From CAYUZU01 sp964448675 (lineage in GTDB: Bacteria; Planctomycetota; Phycisphaerae; UBA1845; Fen-1342): DNA of 64,000 bases. The position numbers and the translations under genes were made by a program. The notes under the pieces are model-generated. The model was given only the letters and a program-made list of their open reading frames with translations, was not told where the DNA came from and searched no databases. Positions 1 through 9,426 of the stretch are shown here, in pieces. Location of the stretch: contig CAYUZU010000011.1 in the NCBI GenBank assembly GCA_964448675.1, positions 99,609 to 163,608 on the forward strand, in the 5' to 3' direction. How positions within the stretch are numbered: position 1 is the stretch's first letter; the number at the start of each line of letters is the position of its first letter.

Positions 1-7
1 AGCGGGC

Positions 8-1723
8 ATGACGGCAGGCGGCCTGGCCGCCATCGGCGAGCTCGGTTTTCACCTGGCGTCCCTGCGCGACACGATCGGCTGGGTCGGCGCGACGCTGGCC
101 GGCGGGGCCGCTCTGGGCTTCTGGTTGCCACGCCGTGTCATCCACCGCCGGCTGGCCGCCACCGGCGCTGCGCCGCCCGACGGCGTCGCGTTCGAGTTCG
201 CCAGTTCGGCGATCGGCGTGCTGGTGCTGCTGCTGGCCGTCCTGTGGGCCCTGTTGCACGGCTGGCTGGCAGGGCTCGAGAGCATCCGCGGCTGGCTGAC
301 CGCCCACTTCGTGCAGCCGCCGGCGGTCACGCTGGCCTGGCTGATTGGTCCGGCGGCGGTGCTGCTGATGCTGATCGGCGCGGTTGCGGCCATCGGGCTG
401 GTCGCGCTGCACGGCTGGTTTCGCCTGGTCAGCGGGGCGCGCCGCAGCCTGGTTCGCCTCTGGATCGTGCTCCTGGCGGGTGCCGGTGTGGCCGCGGCGC
501 TGGTCGCATGGTTGTCACCGGCGGGCGGCGCCGGGCTCCTGTGCCTGGTGAGCGTGTTCATCGCCGGCCTGCTCGTGGTCAGCCGCAAGCCGCTGGGCCA
601 CGCCGAAGAGCTCGCGGCCCTGGCACCGCCGCAGCGGCCGCCGTCGCTGACGACTTCGCTGGTGCTGGGGGCGCTGAGTTGTGCGGCGCTGGCTCTCGCG
701 CTCGTGCCGGCCGTTGCGCCGGGGCCGCCGGCGGTCGGTCGGCTGGCGCTGGCACTGGCGAGTCTCGCCGCGGCACTGGCCGCGGGCGTCGCGACGGCGT
801 GGACGCTGGTGCGCCTCGCGGACGGGACCACCTGGTGGACGCCGCTGACGCTGCTCGTGGTGGCGGTGACGGTGCTGTTGCCGCGCGGAGACAGCATCGC
901 GGCGCCGTGGGGCGACGGCCTGCGCATTGTGCTCATGGCGTTCGCCGTGGCGCTGTGCGTCACCCTGGTCGCGATCGACGCGCAGGGTGCGCTCGTCCGG
1001 CCGCAGCGCGCCCTGGCGTGGGTCGGGATCACGATCGGCGCCACGCTGGCCGCGGCCGCGCTGCTTGGCGGCGTGAGCGACGTCGCGTTCGACGGTCGCG
1101 TTGCGACGGTGCTCATGGCGCTGGGGTTGATCCTCGCCGCCGGGCTGGCGTTGCTCTTTGACCACGGTGCGCCGGTGCGGTTCCGCGCCGGTGGGCTGGC
1201 CGGCGTAGGGATGGTGCTGCTCGGGCTGCTCTATGGGCAGGTGCGCTACGACGGCGCCGCCGAAGCAGCATCGGCTGTACCAGGCTCCACGCCGCAGGCT
1301 CTGCCGGCGTGTGTGCTGGACGCCCTGATCGAGCGCCGCGCCGCGCGCGTCTTCGCTGGCCCGGAGGCCGCGAGTGACGCGATGGTGTGGCAGTGCGACC
1401 TGCGCGGTCGCGCCTGGGAGGTCATCATCCTCGCCCGGGACACCACGGCGGACCACCCCCCGCACGCGCTGCGCCGCCTGCTGCAGCGCTGTGCGCGCGC
1501 CGTGCTTCCCGGCGGCCAGGTGGTCATCGATCGACCTTTGCCCGTCGTCCGGCGGCTGGTGGCGGCGTGGCAGCCGCGTAGCGCGTCCCTGCTGCGCGTG
1601 ACCTGCAACCAGCAGCAGCGCGACTTGCTGGTGCTCGGCACGGCGGCGGAGGCCTGGTTTGACGGCTTGCCGCTGCCCGACGGCGTGATCGTGGAATCGC
1701 AGCCGCTGCGCACCGCCCGCTGA
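8..1723 (+). CDS. Polytopic membrane protein with soluble C-terminal domain
   Basis: The first 410 or so residues form many hydrophobic helices separated by short Arg-rich loops. The last 150 residues, from about residue 435, are soluble and end in alternating strands and helices. The overall plan of a multi-helix membrane part plus a soluble tail recalls spermidine-synthase-like membrane proteins, but I see no intact SAM or polyamine motif, so no function is assigned. The reading frame is open to the left edge and only seven bases precede this ATG, so the true start may lie outside the window. It is followed after about 90 bp by the PfkB kinase gene. Confidence 0.7.
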   Translation: MTAGGLAAIGELGFHLASLRDTIGWVGATLAGGAALGFWLPRRVIHRRLAATGAAPPDGVAFEFASSAIGVLVLLLAVLWALLHGWLAGLESIRGWLTAHFVQPPAVTLAWLIGPAAVLLMLIGAVAAIGLVALHGWFRLVSGARRSLVRLWIVLLAGAGVAAALVAWLSPAGGAGLLCLVSVFIAGLLVVSRKPLGHAEELAALAPPQRPPSLTTSLVLGALSCAALALALVPAVAPGPPAVGRLALALASLAAALAAGVATAWTLVRLADGTTWWTPLTLLVVAVTVLLPRGDSIAAPWGDGLRIVLMAFAVALCVTLVAIDAQGALVRPQRALAWVGITIGATLAAAALLGGVSDVAFDGRVATVLMALGLILAAGLALLFDHGAPVRFRAGGLAGVGMVLLGLLYGQVRYDGAAEAASAVPGSTPQALPACVLDALIERRAARVFAGPEAASDAMVWQCDLRGRAWEVIILARDTTADHPPHALRRLLQRCARAVLPGGQVVIDRPLPVVRRLVAAWQPRSASLLRVTCNQQQRDLLVLGTAAEAWFDGLPLPDGVIVESQPLRTAR

Positions 1724-1814
1724 GCGGTGGCACCCTTGGGCAAGGCGGGTTACACTACCGGGTTCTGATCCAAGCTGTAAACACGGCCACCCGAACATCA
1801 TCCGAGGAGGCATC

Positions 1815-2720
1815 ATGTCATTGCTCGTCACCGGATCCATCGGCATTGATACCGTCGAGACGCCCCACGGCCGCATCGACGAGGCGCTGGGCGGGTCGGC
1901 GGTCTACTTTTCGCTGGCGGCTTCGCTGTTCGCGCCGGTGCGCATGGTCGGCGTCGTGGGAGAGGATTTCGACCGCAAGCACTTCGAAGGTTTCGTCGAA
2001 AAGAAGATCGACACCGAGGGCGTCGAGTTCCGCGCCGGCAGCAAGACCTTCCGCTGGCACGGCAAGTATGCCGGCGCGATGAACACCGCCGAAACGGTCG
2101 GCGTCGAGCTGAACGTCCTGTCAGAGGAGGGGGCCAAGGTCCCGCCCGCCTATGCCAACAGCAAGTTCGTCTTTCTCGCCAACACGCACCCGGCGTTGCA
2201 GCGCGACTTCGCCCGCCAGTTCACCGGCGCCGACCTCGTCGTCTGCGACACGATGAACCTCTGGATCGAGAACGAGCAGGACGAGCTGCGCAAGACCCTG
2301 TCGGCGGTGCACGGCATCGTGCTCAACGAGGGCGAAGCACGGCTGCAAACGCAGCGCATGAACCTGGTCTCCGCCGGCCGCGAAATCCTCAAGATGGGCC
2401 CCAAGTTCGTCATCATCAAGAAGGGCGAGCACGGCAGCCTGCTGGTGTCCGAGGACGACCTGTTCATCATGCCGCCGTACCCCACCGAGAACGTGGTCGA
2501 CCCCACAGGTTGCGGCGACAGCTTCGCCGGCGGGATGATGGGTTACCTCGCGGCGCGCGGCAAGGTGAGCAAGGAGATCCTGCGTTCGGCGATGGCGCGC
2601 GGCTCGGTGCTGGGCTCGTTCGTGCTGGAGTCGTTCTCGGTGCAGGCGCTGGGCAGTGTGACGTCGAACGACGTCGAAAAGCGCCTCAACGCCCTGCGCG
2701 AAATGTCGCGGTTTGAGTAA
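1815..2720 (+). CDS. PfkB-family carbohydrate kinase
   Basis: The protein (301 aa) probably phosphorylates a sugar or nucleoside with ATP in the cytoplasm. The N-terminus has the beta strand and GGSAVYFS glycine-rich segment of ribokinase-like enzymes. The C-terminal PfkB signature VVDPTGCGDSFAGGMMGY carries the anion-hole glycines and the catalytic Asp, at about residues 232-249. Length is normal for the family. A GAGGAGG ribosome-binding site lies about 6 nt before the ATG. The substrate cannot be read from sequence; related planctomycete proteins are usually labelled only as sugar kinases. It stands alone, and the following gene converges on it. Confidence 0.9.
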   Translation: MSLLVTGSIGIDTVETPHGRIDEALGGSAVYFSLAASLFAPVRMVGVVGEDFDRKHFEGFVEKKIDTEGVEFRAGSKTFRWHGKYAGAMNTAETVGVELNVLSEEGAKVPPAYANSKFVFLANTHPALQRDFARQFTGADLVVCDTMNLWIENEQDELRKTLSAVHGIVLNEGEARLQTQRMNLVSAGREILKMGPKFVIIKKGEHGSLLVSEDDLFIMPPYPTENVVDPTGCGDSFAGGMMGYLAARGKVSKEILRSAMARGSVLGSFVLESFSVQALGSVTSNDVEKRLNALREMSRFE

Positions 2721-2794
2721 ACCGAGTAGCGACGGAGCAACGGAGGGCAGGCGCCGCCCGCCGCATCCCGCCGCGCAAAACCCGCCCCGCTGAC

Positions 2795-2822
2795 TGATCA
2801 TTGACGATGGGGCATTGCCGCT
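2795..2822. repeat. Heptad-periodic intergenic array, copy A
   Basis: Four successive 7-nt units begin TGATCAT and TGACGAT, in the gap between the converging kinase and lipoprotein genes. An 8-nt periodic stretch with units CGACGGAG and CAACGGAG precedes it at 2722-2753. It belongs to the dispersed family described in the findings. Confidence 0.5.
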
Positions 2823-2827
2823 CGCGG

Positions 2828-4231
2828 CTATTCGGCCGCCGCATCGTCGCGCACGAACACCTGCAGCCCGTCAAAGATGTTCGCCAGCCCGACGTAGAGC
2901 TTGTCGTCCACGGACGCCATCGTCCGCACGCCGTAGTGGTCCGGGTTGCCCAGCCCGTGCGTGAAGACCGGGTACCAGTTCGCCCCGTCGGCCGACACCC
3001 ACAGCTGCGCCCCCTTGCCGGTCCACACGTCCCACAGGTCCGGCACCGGCTTGAACAGGTTGAGCTTCTCCGAACGCAGAATGTCGTTCAGGTAATAGCC
3101 GAGAATCGGCGGTACGCTCGCTGAATGCCAGGTCCCGCAATACAATTCCCCGCGGTGTACCTCCAGCGACCAGAGGTAGCCGTTGTTCACATCACCGAAG
3201 CCCGACCCGACGCCCGCGACCGACCCCGGCCCCGCCACGACCTCCACGTTGTCGGCCGGGTCGAGCCGGACCATGTCCGCCCCGCGCGGCTTGGCCCCGT
3301 TGAACAGGTCGACGCCGCCGAAGATCACCGCCGGCACGTACAGCTTGCCCTGAAACTCGACCATTTCGCCGACGGCGACGTTCGCGCTGGATGGGCCGCC
3401 GTTGACGATGACCGGCCGGGCCGCGGCGTCCGCCTCGGTCGGGCCATCGAGCTTCCAGACCTCGTAGCCTTCCATGTAGTTGATCGTGCCGGCATAGAGC
3501 CAGCCGTTGTACGAGGCGAGCGAGAAGATGCCGGTGTTGTTGGGGTCGCCGAAGCCGTCCGTCGTGATCGGCCACACGGCCTGGCCGTCGCTGGCGAACA
3601 GTTCGCCGGGGGTCGGCGGGACAGAAAACTCGTGGGTGACGGCGATATACAGCAGCCCGTCGTGTTCCTGCAAGGCGCGGATGGAACCCTCGTTCGGGTC
3701 GGACCACACCCGCTCCCACGAGCCGGGCGCGCCCGTCGCCGTGCGCCACAGGGCGGCCTCGTTGCCCAGGGTGCCGGCGTAGAGGTAGCGCACGCCGTCG
3801 GTCGGGTCACGGTACTCACCCATGGCGCGGAAGCCGGAGGTCTGCGGGTCGCCGTTCTCCACATCGTGATAGTCAAACACGCGTTCCCAGTTCCACGGGC
3901 CCTGGTCCGGCCGGTAACGACGGACCTCCGGCAGCCGGTACACCGGGCTGGTCGACACCTTGATCCCGATCCGCTTGAGAATCATGTTCACCACGCTGTT
4001 GCCGGTGCCGACATAGAGGAAGCCCTCCTCGCTGCCGTCCGGCGTGAAGTGGTGCATCGCCCACGGGTAGTTGTTGAGGTCGCGGGCGTTGTCCTCCTTG
4101 TCAAACCCCAGCTCGCTGACCGCGACGAATTCGTCCGGCACGTTCGGCACCGGGCAGCCGCCCAGCGTCGCGAGTCCCAGCATTGCCACCGATCCCACCA
4201 GGCCCGTTGCGATACGACGTGCGCTGTTCAT
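2828..4231 (-). CDS. Secreted lipoprotein, probable beta-propeller-like
   Basis: The protein (467 aa) begins with MNSARRIATG, a hydrophobic segment and a lipobox ending LGGC, so it is probably lipid-anchored outside the inner membrane. The mature part repeats a pattern of strand motifs such as GFLYVGTGN, RYLYAGTLGN, GLLYIAVT and WLYAGTINY spaced 40-60 residues apart, as expected for a beta-propeller. No catalytic motif is visible. I chose the internal ATG because AGGAG lies about 10 nt upstream and the signal peptide then starts correctly; an in-frame ATG 93 bp upstream would add an Arg-rich leader. Function unknown. Confidence 0.8.
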   Translation of the reverse strand: MNSARRIATGLVGSVAMLGLATLGGCPVPNVPDEFVAVSELGFDKEDNARDLNNYPWAMHHFTPDGSEEGFLYVGTGNSVVNMILKRIGIKVSTSPVYRLPEVRRYRPDQGPWNWERVFDYHDVENGDPQTSGFRAMGEYRDPTDGVRYLYAGTLGNEAALWRTATGAPGSWERVWSDPNEGSIRALQEHDGLLYIAVTHEFSVPPTPGELFASDGQAVWPITTDGFGDPNNTGIFSLASYNGWLYAGTINYMEGYEVWKLDGPTEADAAARPVIVNGGPSSANVAVGEMVEFQGKLYVPAVIFGGVDLFNGAKPRGADMVRLDPADNVEVVAGPGSVAGVGSGFGDVNNGYLWSLEVHRGELYCGTWHSASVPPILGYYLNDILRSEKLNLFKPVPDLWDVWTGKGAQLWVSADGANWYPVFTHGLGNPDHYGVRTMASVDDKLYVGLANIFDGLQVFVRDDAAAE

Positions 4232-4407
4232 GATTCTGCGGATTCTCCTGCGCGAATTGCGTCCTGCTCTCACCATCCGGTAACGAATCGGGCGGATGAT
4301 ACCCGCGTTGGCTGCTGATACCAAGCTCTCAAGCGTGCGGCGTTGACGATCCGCCCGGAAACCGCATCATGCAGCCTGCGGGGGCGGCGCCAGCAACGGA
4401 GTGCAGC

Positions 4408-4812
4408 ATGCAGCCACCGCCGATTGAACAGCAGGTGACCTTCCTCTACACGCAGGATCTGGCGGCCACGACGGCTTTCTACGAGCAGACCCTCGGCCTG
4501 CCGCTCGTGCTCGACCAGGGCCCCTGCCGCATCTACCGCGTCGCCGGCGAGGCGTTCCTCGGGTTCTGCACGTCGCCAGCGGCCGCGGCCCCGCCACCGT
4601 CCGTGAAAACCGTGATCTTCACGCTCGTCACGCCCGATGTGGCTGGCTGGTATCACTACCTGCGCGATCGCGGCGTGGCATTCGAGCAGCCGCCAAAACA
4701 CAACGATACCTACAATATCGACCACTGTTTCCTGCGCGATCCGAACGGCTATCTGCTCGAGATCCAGCGGTTCTGTGATCCGCGCTGGCCGGTCCCGCGG
4801 GTGGAGGCCTGA
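4408..4812 (+). CDS. VOC (glyoxalase/bleomycin-resistance) family protein
   Basis: The 134-residue protein has the two beta-alpha-beta-beta-beta modules of the vicinal-oxygen-chelate fold. The first begins QVTFLYTQDLAATTAFYEQTLGL. The second ends DHCFLRDPNGYLLEIQRF, which carries the typical DPNGxxxEI motif with a metal-binding Glu. Such proteins include glyoxalases, dioxygenases and resistance proteins, and the substrate cannot be inferred. The start at 4408 has GGAG 8 nt upstream; an in-frame ATG at 4369 lacks one. It lies 62 bp before the phosphatase-like lipoprotein and may be cotranscribed with it. Confidence 0.85.
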   Translation: MQPPPIEQQVTFLYTQDLAATTAFYEQTLGLPLVLDQGPCRIYRVAGEAFLGFCTSPAAAAPPPSVKTVIFTLVTPDVAGWYHYLRDRGVAFEQPPKHNDTYNIDHCFLRDPNGYLLEIQRFCDPRWPVPRVEA

Positions 4813-4874
4813 GCGTCCGTCCCCTGGCGCCGCCGGCGTCGAAACCGATCATGCAAGCGGAAGTGGAGTTGTTG

Positions 4875-6425
4875 ATGCGAGAATGCCGCAGATTGCTGCG
4901 AAAATGCGGGGTGCCCCTGGCCCTGGGTCTGGTGCTGCTCGGCGTGGCGACCGGGTGCCGCTCGGCGCTGCGCTTCCCCGCTGCCGCCGAGACGCGTCAC
5001 GGTGCGGACGGCGCCCTCCAGATCTACGATGTCGACGACGACGGGCAGGCGGACTTCTGGGCCTACCAGAACGCCGCCGGGCGCAAGGATGCGATCGCCT
5101 ATGCGACGGCGCCGGGGGAGCCGGGCCCGCGGATCTCGCTCGACGACATGCGGGCCGAGGAATGCCCGCACTTCGTGATCGTGCTCGACGGCGTGCCGTT
5201 CGAGCTGGTCGAGCAGCTCTATCAGGAGGGCCACTTCCGCTTCTTCTACCCGCCGGCGCGGGTGATCTCGTGCTACCCGTCGATGACCGATCTCGCGCTG
5301 GCGGACATGTTCCACGCCGGCCGCTGCCTCGGTTTTCAGGCGCTGTACTATGACCGGCTCGCGGATCGGCTGAGCAACGCGAACGGCGTGTATCTCAGCG
5401 GCCGCAACGCCCCCTGGGTCGGACACATGGACTATCGCTGTTCGTTCTGGTGGGACACGAAGGTCTACCTCGATCCCCAATCCGTCTTCGACCACGAGAT
5501 CAAGGGCATTCTGGACACGTTCGGCACGATGACCGGCGGCGAGGGCCACGCGTACTCGGTCGGCACCGCGGGCCTGGGCACGCGCGGCGGCCGTGACGCC
5601 ATCCGGACCTATCTCGAGACGCTCGACCGGCTGTGCGCGCAACTCATTCACCAGCGGCGCGGCAAGGTGAAGATCACCCTCACCGCCGACCACGGCCACA
5701 ACCTCGTGCCGAACCGCCGGGTGAAGTTCGACGACCTGCTCGCGGCGCACGGCTTCCGCGTGCGCAAGTCGCTCGATGCGCCGCGCGACGTGGTGCCGAT
5801 CGAGTACGGGCTGGTCACGTACGCCGCGTTCTACACGAACGCGCCGGCGGACGTGGCGGCGTGCCTGGTCGCGCACGACGACGTCGAATTCGTGTGTTAT
5901 CCGCTCGGCCGCGCGGTCGTCGTGCAGAACGCGGCCGGGCTGGCCCGCATTCGCCGCGACGACACGGGGTACTACTACGACGCGTCCGACGCCGACCCGC
6001 TCGGGCTGGCGCCGATTCTGGCGGAGCTGCGCGAGGCGGACCTGGTGCACGCGTCGGGCGCGCTGCCCGAGGACGTGCTGTTCGCCGCGACCGCACGGCA
6101 TGTGTATCCCGCGCCGCTGCAGCGCATCTGGGCGGCGTTCCATGACCACGCCGAGCATCCGCCGGACGTGATCGCCAACCTGCGTGACGGTGCGTGTCAC
6201 GGCTCGGGCTTTTTCCATGCGATGATCGGCGACCCGGCCAGCACGCACGGCTCGCTCAACCGCGCGAACTCGACGACGTTCGCGCTGACGATGCTGGGCG
6301 AGTTGCCGGCGGCGTTGCCGGCCCGCGACCTGGTGCCGCTGCTCCGTGCCATGCGCACCGGCCCGCTCTCCGCCCGCCGGGCATGGGAAGACCCGGGGGA
6401 GAGCGGGATGACCGATTATCAATGA
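4875..6425 (+). CDS. Lipoprotein with alkaline-phosphatase-like fold
   Basis: The 516-residue product has a signal peptide with a lipobox VATGC, then a short acidic segment DVDDDGQADFW that matches a DxDxDGxxD calcium-binding loop. The remainder resembles the alkaline phosphatase/phosphodiesterase superfamily. It has an early HFVIVLDGVPFE strand with a metal-site Asp, SCYPSMTD around the expected nucleophile, TADHGHN near residue 275, and a late His-containing region. It probably hydrolyses a phosphate or sulfate ester outside the cytoplasm; the substrate is unknown. GGAG upstream of 4875 and the lipobox decide the start. The last codons and stop fall in a heptad-periodic stretch. Confidence 0.8.
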   Translation: MRECRRLLRKCGVPLALGLVLLGVATGCRSALRFPAAAETRHGADGALQIYDVDDDGQADFWAYQNAAGRKDAIAYATAPGEPGPRISLDDMRAEECPHFVIVLDGVPFELVEQLYQEGHFRFFYPPARVISCYPSMTDLALADMFHAGRCLGFQALYYDRLADRLSNANGVYLSGRNAPWVGHMDYRCSFWWDTKVYLDPQSVFDHEIKGILDTFGTMTGGEGHAYSVGTAGLGTRGGRDAIRTYLETLDRLCAQLIHQRRGKVKITLTADHGHNLVPNRRVKFDDLLAAHGFRVRKSLDAPRDVVPIEYGLVTYAAFYTNAPADVAACLVAHDDVEFVCYPLGRAVVVQNAAGLARIRRDDTGYYYDASDADPLGLAPILAELREADLVHASGALPEDVLFAATARHVYPAPLQRIWAAFHDHAEHPPDVIANLRDGACHGSGFFHAMIGDPASTHGSLNRANSTTFALTMLGELPAALPARDLVPLLRAMRTGPLSARRAWEDPGESGMTDYQ

Positions 6426-6453
6426 GCAGTGGGTGGGAGAGCGACGGAAGACA

Positions 6454-6481
6454 TTGATCATTGATCGTTGATCATTGATAA
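6454..6481. repeat. Heptad-periodic intergenic array, copy B
   Basis: Four near-perfect units of TTGATCA type (also TTGATCG and TTGATAA) sit between the phosphatase-like lipoprotein and the permease gene. The same phase can be followed backwards, more degenerately, through the stop codon at 6423-6425. Confidence 0.6.
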
Positions 6482-6532
6482 TCGCCCTCGCCGACCGGGG
6501 CGGCGACGACGGTGGTCTTGCCTGGAGCAATC

Positions 6533-8398
6533 ATGGGTGTGCTGCGCGACATCGGCCGCTGGCTGTGGCACCTGGTGCCCGGCAACCCGATCATGGTGCG
6601 CGTCGTGGCCACCGGCGGCAAGCGCGTGCGGCACCTGTGGGCCCGGCTGATCTATCTCGTGCTGCTGATGGGCGTGTTCCTGCTCGCGGGCGGCCTGTTG
6701 ATCAACGCCGGCAACCAGTCGCTCAACCACCTCGCCAAGCAGATGACCCAGACGTTCATGTACGTCAGCGTGGTGCAGCTCTTCTTGATGAGCTTCATCG
6801 CGCCGGTCTTCTGCGCCGGGGCCATCACGCAGGAGAAGGACGCCAACACCTACCACATCCTGCTCACCACCCCCATGAGCAACGGCCAGATCGTCCTCGG
6901 CTCGCTGCTCAGCCGGCTGCTGTTCGTCTGGGCCCTGCTGCTGTCGGGCCTGCCGATCTTCTGCATCACCATGATCTATGGCGGCGTGACCACCGCCGAG
7001 ATCTTCGAGAGCTTCGGCCTGGCCGCCTGCACCGGGCTGATCACCGGCTCGATCGCCATCATGATCAGCTTCCTGCGCGTCGGCACCCGCCGGACGATCT
7101 TCGCATTCTTCATCGGCGTCGCCGTCTATCTCATCGCGGTTTACGCGATCGGCCTGGCCCGGCCGCTGCCCCGCGGCGTCGCGCCCGAGGCCACCGGGGC
7201 GGGCGGTGCGATCCCCGATCGGATGAGCTGGCTGGCGCCCGTCCACCCGTTCCTGTCGCTGCTGGTGGTGACCGGCCAGACGCCGGCACCGGCCCCCGCC
7301 GCGGTGTATCGCTACGGCTGGCCCACGTGGTGGTTGCTGGCCTACCCCCAGTACGGCTACATGCTGCTGACGACGCTGGCCTCGGCCTTGATGGTGCTGG
7401 TCAGCCTGATCTACGTCCGCCGCGGCAGCAAGGAGGGCGAGACCACGATCTTCTCGCGGCTCAGGGAGCGCTTCGCACCGATCGCCGGCGGCAGCGGCGG
7501 CGAGCGGCGGCACAAGCCGCGCCGCGTGTGGACCAATCCGATCGCCTGGCGCGAGGCGGCGACGCGGGCCTCGGCCGGCGGGCGGTCGCTGCTGCGGCCG
7601 GTGTTCATGGCGCTGGCGCTGCTGGCGGGCGTGGTGCTGCTGATCGCGCACGAGGGCGGGCACTGGGGCCTGAGCAGCGCCGCTCCGCAGCAGACGCGCT
7701 TCTACCTGACCGCGCTGATCTGGATCGAGCTGGCCGTCGTGCTGTTGGTGGTGACCAACACCGCCGCGACCACGCTGACGCGCGAGAAGGAATCGCTCAC
7801 CATCGAACTGCTGCTCTCCACGCCGCTGACCAGCCGCTACATCATCGCCGGCATGTTGCAGGGGCTGGTGCGGCTGGTGGTGCCGCTGATCGGCGTGCCG
7901 TTGCTGACGTTGATGCTGTTCGCGCTGGTGGACCTCTTCCGGACGCAGACGCCGGCGGTCATCGCGTACGAGGCGGTGATCATGGTGCCGGTGCTGATGG
8001 TGGCGTTCGCGGCGCTGGCGGCGATGATCGGGCTGCACTTCTCGCTGCTCAGCAGGAAGACGGTGCAGGCGGTGATGATCAGCACCTGCATCGTGCTGGG
8101 GGCGGCGGGCTTGCTGTATGCCTGTGCCCTGCCGGTGGTCAGCGGCGGGTCGACGCTGGCGGCGGTGGTGCTGCCGTTCACGCCGTTCCCCGCGATCCAG
8201 TCGGCGCTCGACCCGTGGCGGATCATCAGCGAGGGCGGCAACACGATCGGTGCCACGCCGGCCACGCTCGCCAGTTACCGCTGGACGCAGGGGGTCTTCA
8301 GTGCGATCGCGGCGGCGGTGTACCTGGGGATCACCTACGCGGTCTACACGAACATGGTGCGCAACTTCGACATGACCGTCCGGCGGCAATCGGCGTGA
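6533..8398 (+). CDS. ABC-2 type transporter permease
   Basis: The 621-residue protein has about twelve membrane segments arranged as two similar halves. Each half contains the ABC-2 signature of a helix followed by an ITQEKDANTYHILLTTPMS-like loop: residues near 100 in the first half, and the cognate LTREKESLTIELLLSTPLT near 420 in the second. This implies a fused pair of export permease domains. GGAG at 6524-6527 precedes the ATG. No ATP-binding subunit lies next to it on either side, so the partner must be encoded elsewhere or beyond the window. Substrate unknown. Confidence 0.85.
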   Translation: MGVLRDIGRWLWHLVPGNPIMVRVVATGGKRVRHLWARLIYLVLLMGVFLLAGGLLINAGNQSLNHLAKQMTQTFMYVSVVQLFLMSFIAPVFCAGAITQEKDANTYHILLTTPMSNGQIVLGSLLSRLLFVWALLLSGLPIFCITMIYGGVTTAEIFESFGLAACTGLITGSIAIMISFLRVGTRRTIFAFFIGVAVYLIAVYAIGLARPLPRGVAPEATGAGGAIPDRMSWLAPVHPFLSLLVVTGQTPAPAPAAVYRYGWPTWWLLAYPQYGYMLLTTLASALMVLVSLIYVRRGSKEGETTIFSRLRERFAPIAGGSGGERRHKPRRVWTNPIAWREAATRASAGGRSLLRPVFMALALLAGVVLLIAHEGGHWGLSSAAPQQTRFYLTALIWIELAVVLLVVTNTAATTLTREKESLTIELLLSTPLTSRYIIAGMLQGLVRLVVPLIGVPLLTLMLFALVDLFRTQTPAVIAYEAVIMVPVLMVAFAALAAMIGLHFSLLSRKTVQAVMISTCIVLGAAGLLYACALPVVSGGSTLAAVVLPFTPFPAIQSALDPWRIISEGGNTIGATPATLASYRWTQGVFSAIAAAVYLGITYAVYTNMVRNFDMTVRRQSA

Positions 8399-8420
8399 GG
8401 GGCGCAATGCAGCAAGGGAA

Positions 8421-8455
8421 TGATCAACTAACCATGATCAGTGATGCGTGAAGAC
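8421..8455. repeat. Heptad-periodic intergenic array, copy C
   Basis: Five 7-nt units begin just after the permease stop, among them TGATCAA, TGATCAG and TGATGCG. An 8-nt array follows 23 bp later. Confidence 0.5.
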
Positions 8456-8478
8456 GGGAGAGCCGGGACCCGGGGCGC

Positions 8479-8510
8479 GTAACTTGTTACGTTGTTACCT
8501 TGTTACTCCC
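8479..8510. repeat. Octad-periodic array
   Basis: Four 8-nt units in register, including TTACGTTG and TTACCTTG, lie between the permease and the PEP-CTERM-like gene. A related 8-nt array occurs at 10214-10245. Confidence 0.5.
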
Positions 8511-8604
8511 CCGGCGGACAGCTCTTCGCCAGCTTGTCACGCTTTTGGGGGGCGGCCCCCGCGCCGCTGCGCGAGGGCCTCACCCCGTTGCGGTGATCAG
8601 AGAA

Positions 8605-9312
8605 CTAGGCGATGTGCCGCTTCACGCGCGCCACGAGCCCCAGACCCAGCACGCCCAGCAGGACGGCGCCGGGGATGGGGATGACCGTCACGAAGTCCTG
8701 CGCACCACCGTCGACGGCGTTCTCCAGCCCAAGCAACCGAAGCGTGGGCCCGTCACCATCGATGGTGCTGAGGAAATCATTGGCGCGGTCGCGAGCGGTA
8801 CCCGCATCGCCCTCGACCCAGAAATCGCCCCCAGTGGCGCTAAAACTATTCGAGAGGTCCTCGTACACAATCTCCCAAACCGCCAGTTGGAAACCCTGAC
8901 GGTCAGTGGCATCGTTGGGCCCGTCGAAGAGCTGGTGATAGTGCTCACCAAAAAGCTCTGCGAGATACGCCGCACGAGTGGACCCCATCGGATTGTAAGG
9001 AGTATCTCCATCTGGAGTGGGGATGCTGCTCGGGTCGACGAAGTTGTAATCCTGCCCTTGGTACACGTACTGGTCCAGGTCTACGCAGAAAGTGTAGAAC
9101 TCAGTCTGGCCGTTCACAGTGCCGGTACCCTTGACGTCGAACTCAAACAAGCCGACATTCGTGTGCACACGTTGCTGAGCACCGAGATTGCCAACGGGAG
9201 CGTGAACATGCAGGTTCTTTCCGTTATGAACCTGATAGTCTACGTTGGTGATGCCCGCCATCGCCGTCGAGGCCATCAGACCCAGTGCAATAATAATCGC
9301 AAACTTCTTCAT
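8605..9312 (-). CDS. PEP-CTERM-like secreted protein
   Basis: The 235-residue protein starts with a Sec signal MKKFAIIIALGLMASTAMA. It ends in a PEP-CTERM-like sorting tail: VIPIPGAVLLG, a hydrophobic helix and the basic end ARVKRHIA. The middle is a beta-rich secreted domain with FYTFCVDLDQYV and FQLAVWEIVYED segments, which resemble other PEP-CTERM surface proteins. The tail should be recognised and cleaved by an exosortase, and one is encoded at 29067-29993. AGAGGAG lies 9 nt before the chosen ATG. The role of the mature domain is unknown. Confidence 0.85.
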   Translation of the reverse strand: MKKFAIIIALGLMASTAMAGITNVDYQVHNGKNLHVHAPVGNLGAQQRVHTNVGLFEFDVKGTGTVNGQTEFYTFCVDLDQYVYQGQDYNFVDPSSIPTPDGDTPYNPMGSTRAAYLAELFGEHYHQLFDGPNDATDRQGFQLAVWEIVYEDLSNSFSATGGDFWVEGDAGTARDRANDFLSTIDGDGPTLRLLGLENAVDGGAQDFVTVIPIPGAVLLGVLGLGLVARVKRHIA

Positions 9313-9426
9313 TGCTTGTTCTCCTCTGCGTGCAGCATGCCCTGATGCGCACGCTTGCAAGTCGCGTGTCTCTCCGGCGGCCGTCGCACAACCCGTGCGA
9401 TCAAACAAACCACCGGCGAGATTCAG

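Noticed and set aside
4749..6530. A 593-codon open frame antisense to the phosphatase-like lipoprotein
   Set aside because: It has shadow composition and no recognised motif, while the sense strand has a lipobox and catalytic motifs.
6458..8407. A 649-codon open frame antisense to the ABC-2 permease
   Set aside because: It is Arg, His and Gln rich without domain motifs, a typical shadow of high-GC coding DNA. The sense strand encodes a clear permease.
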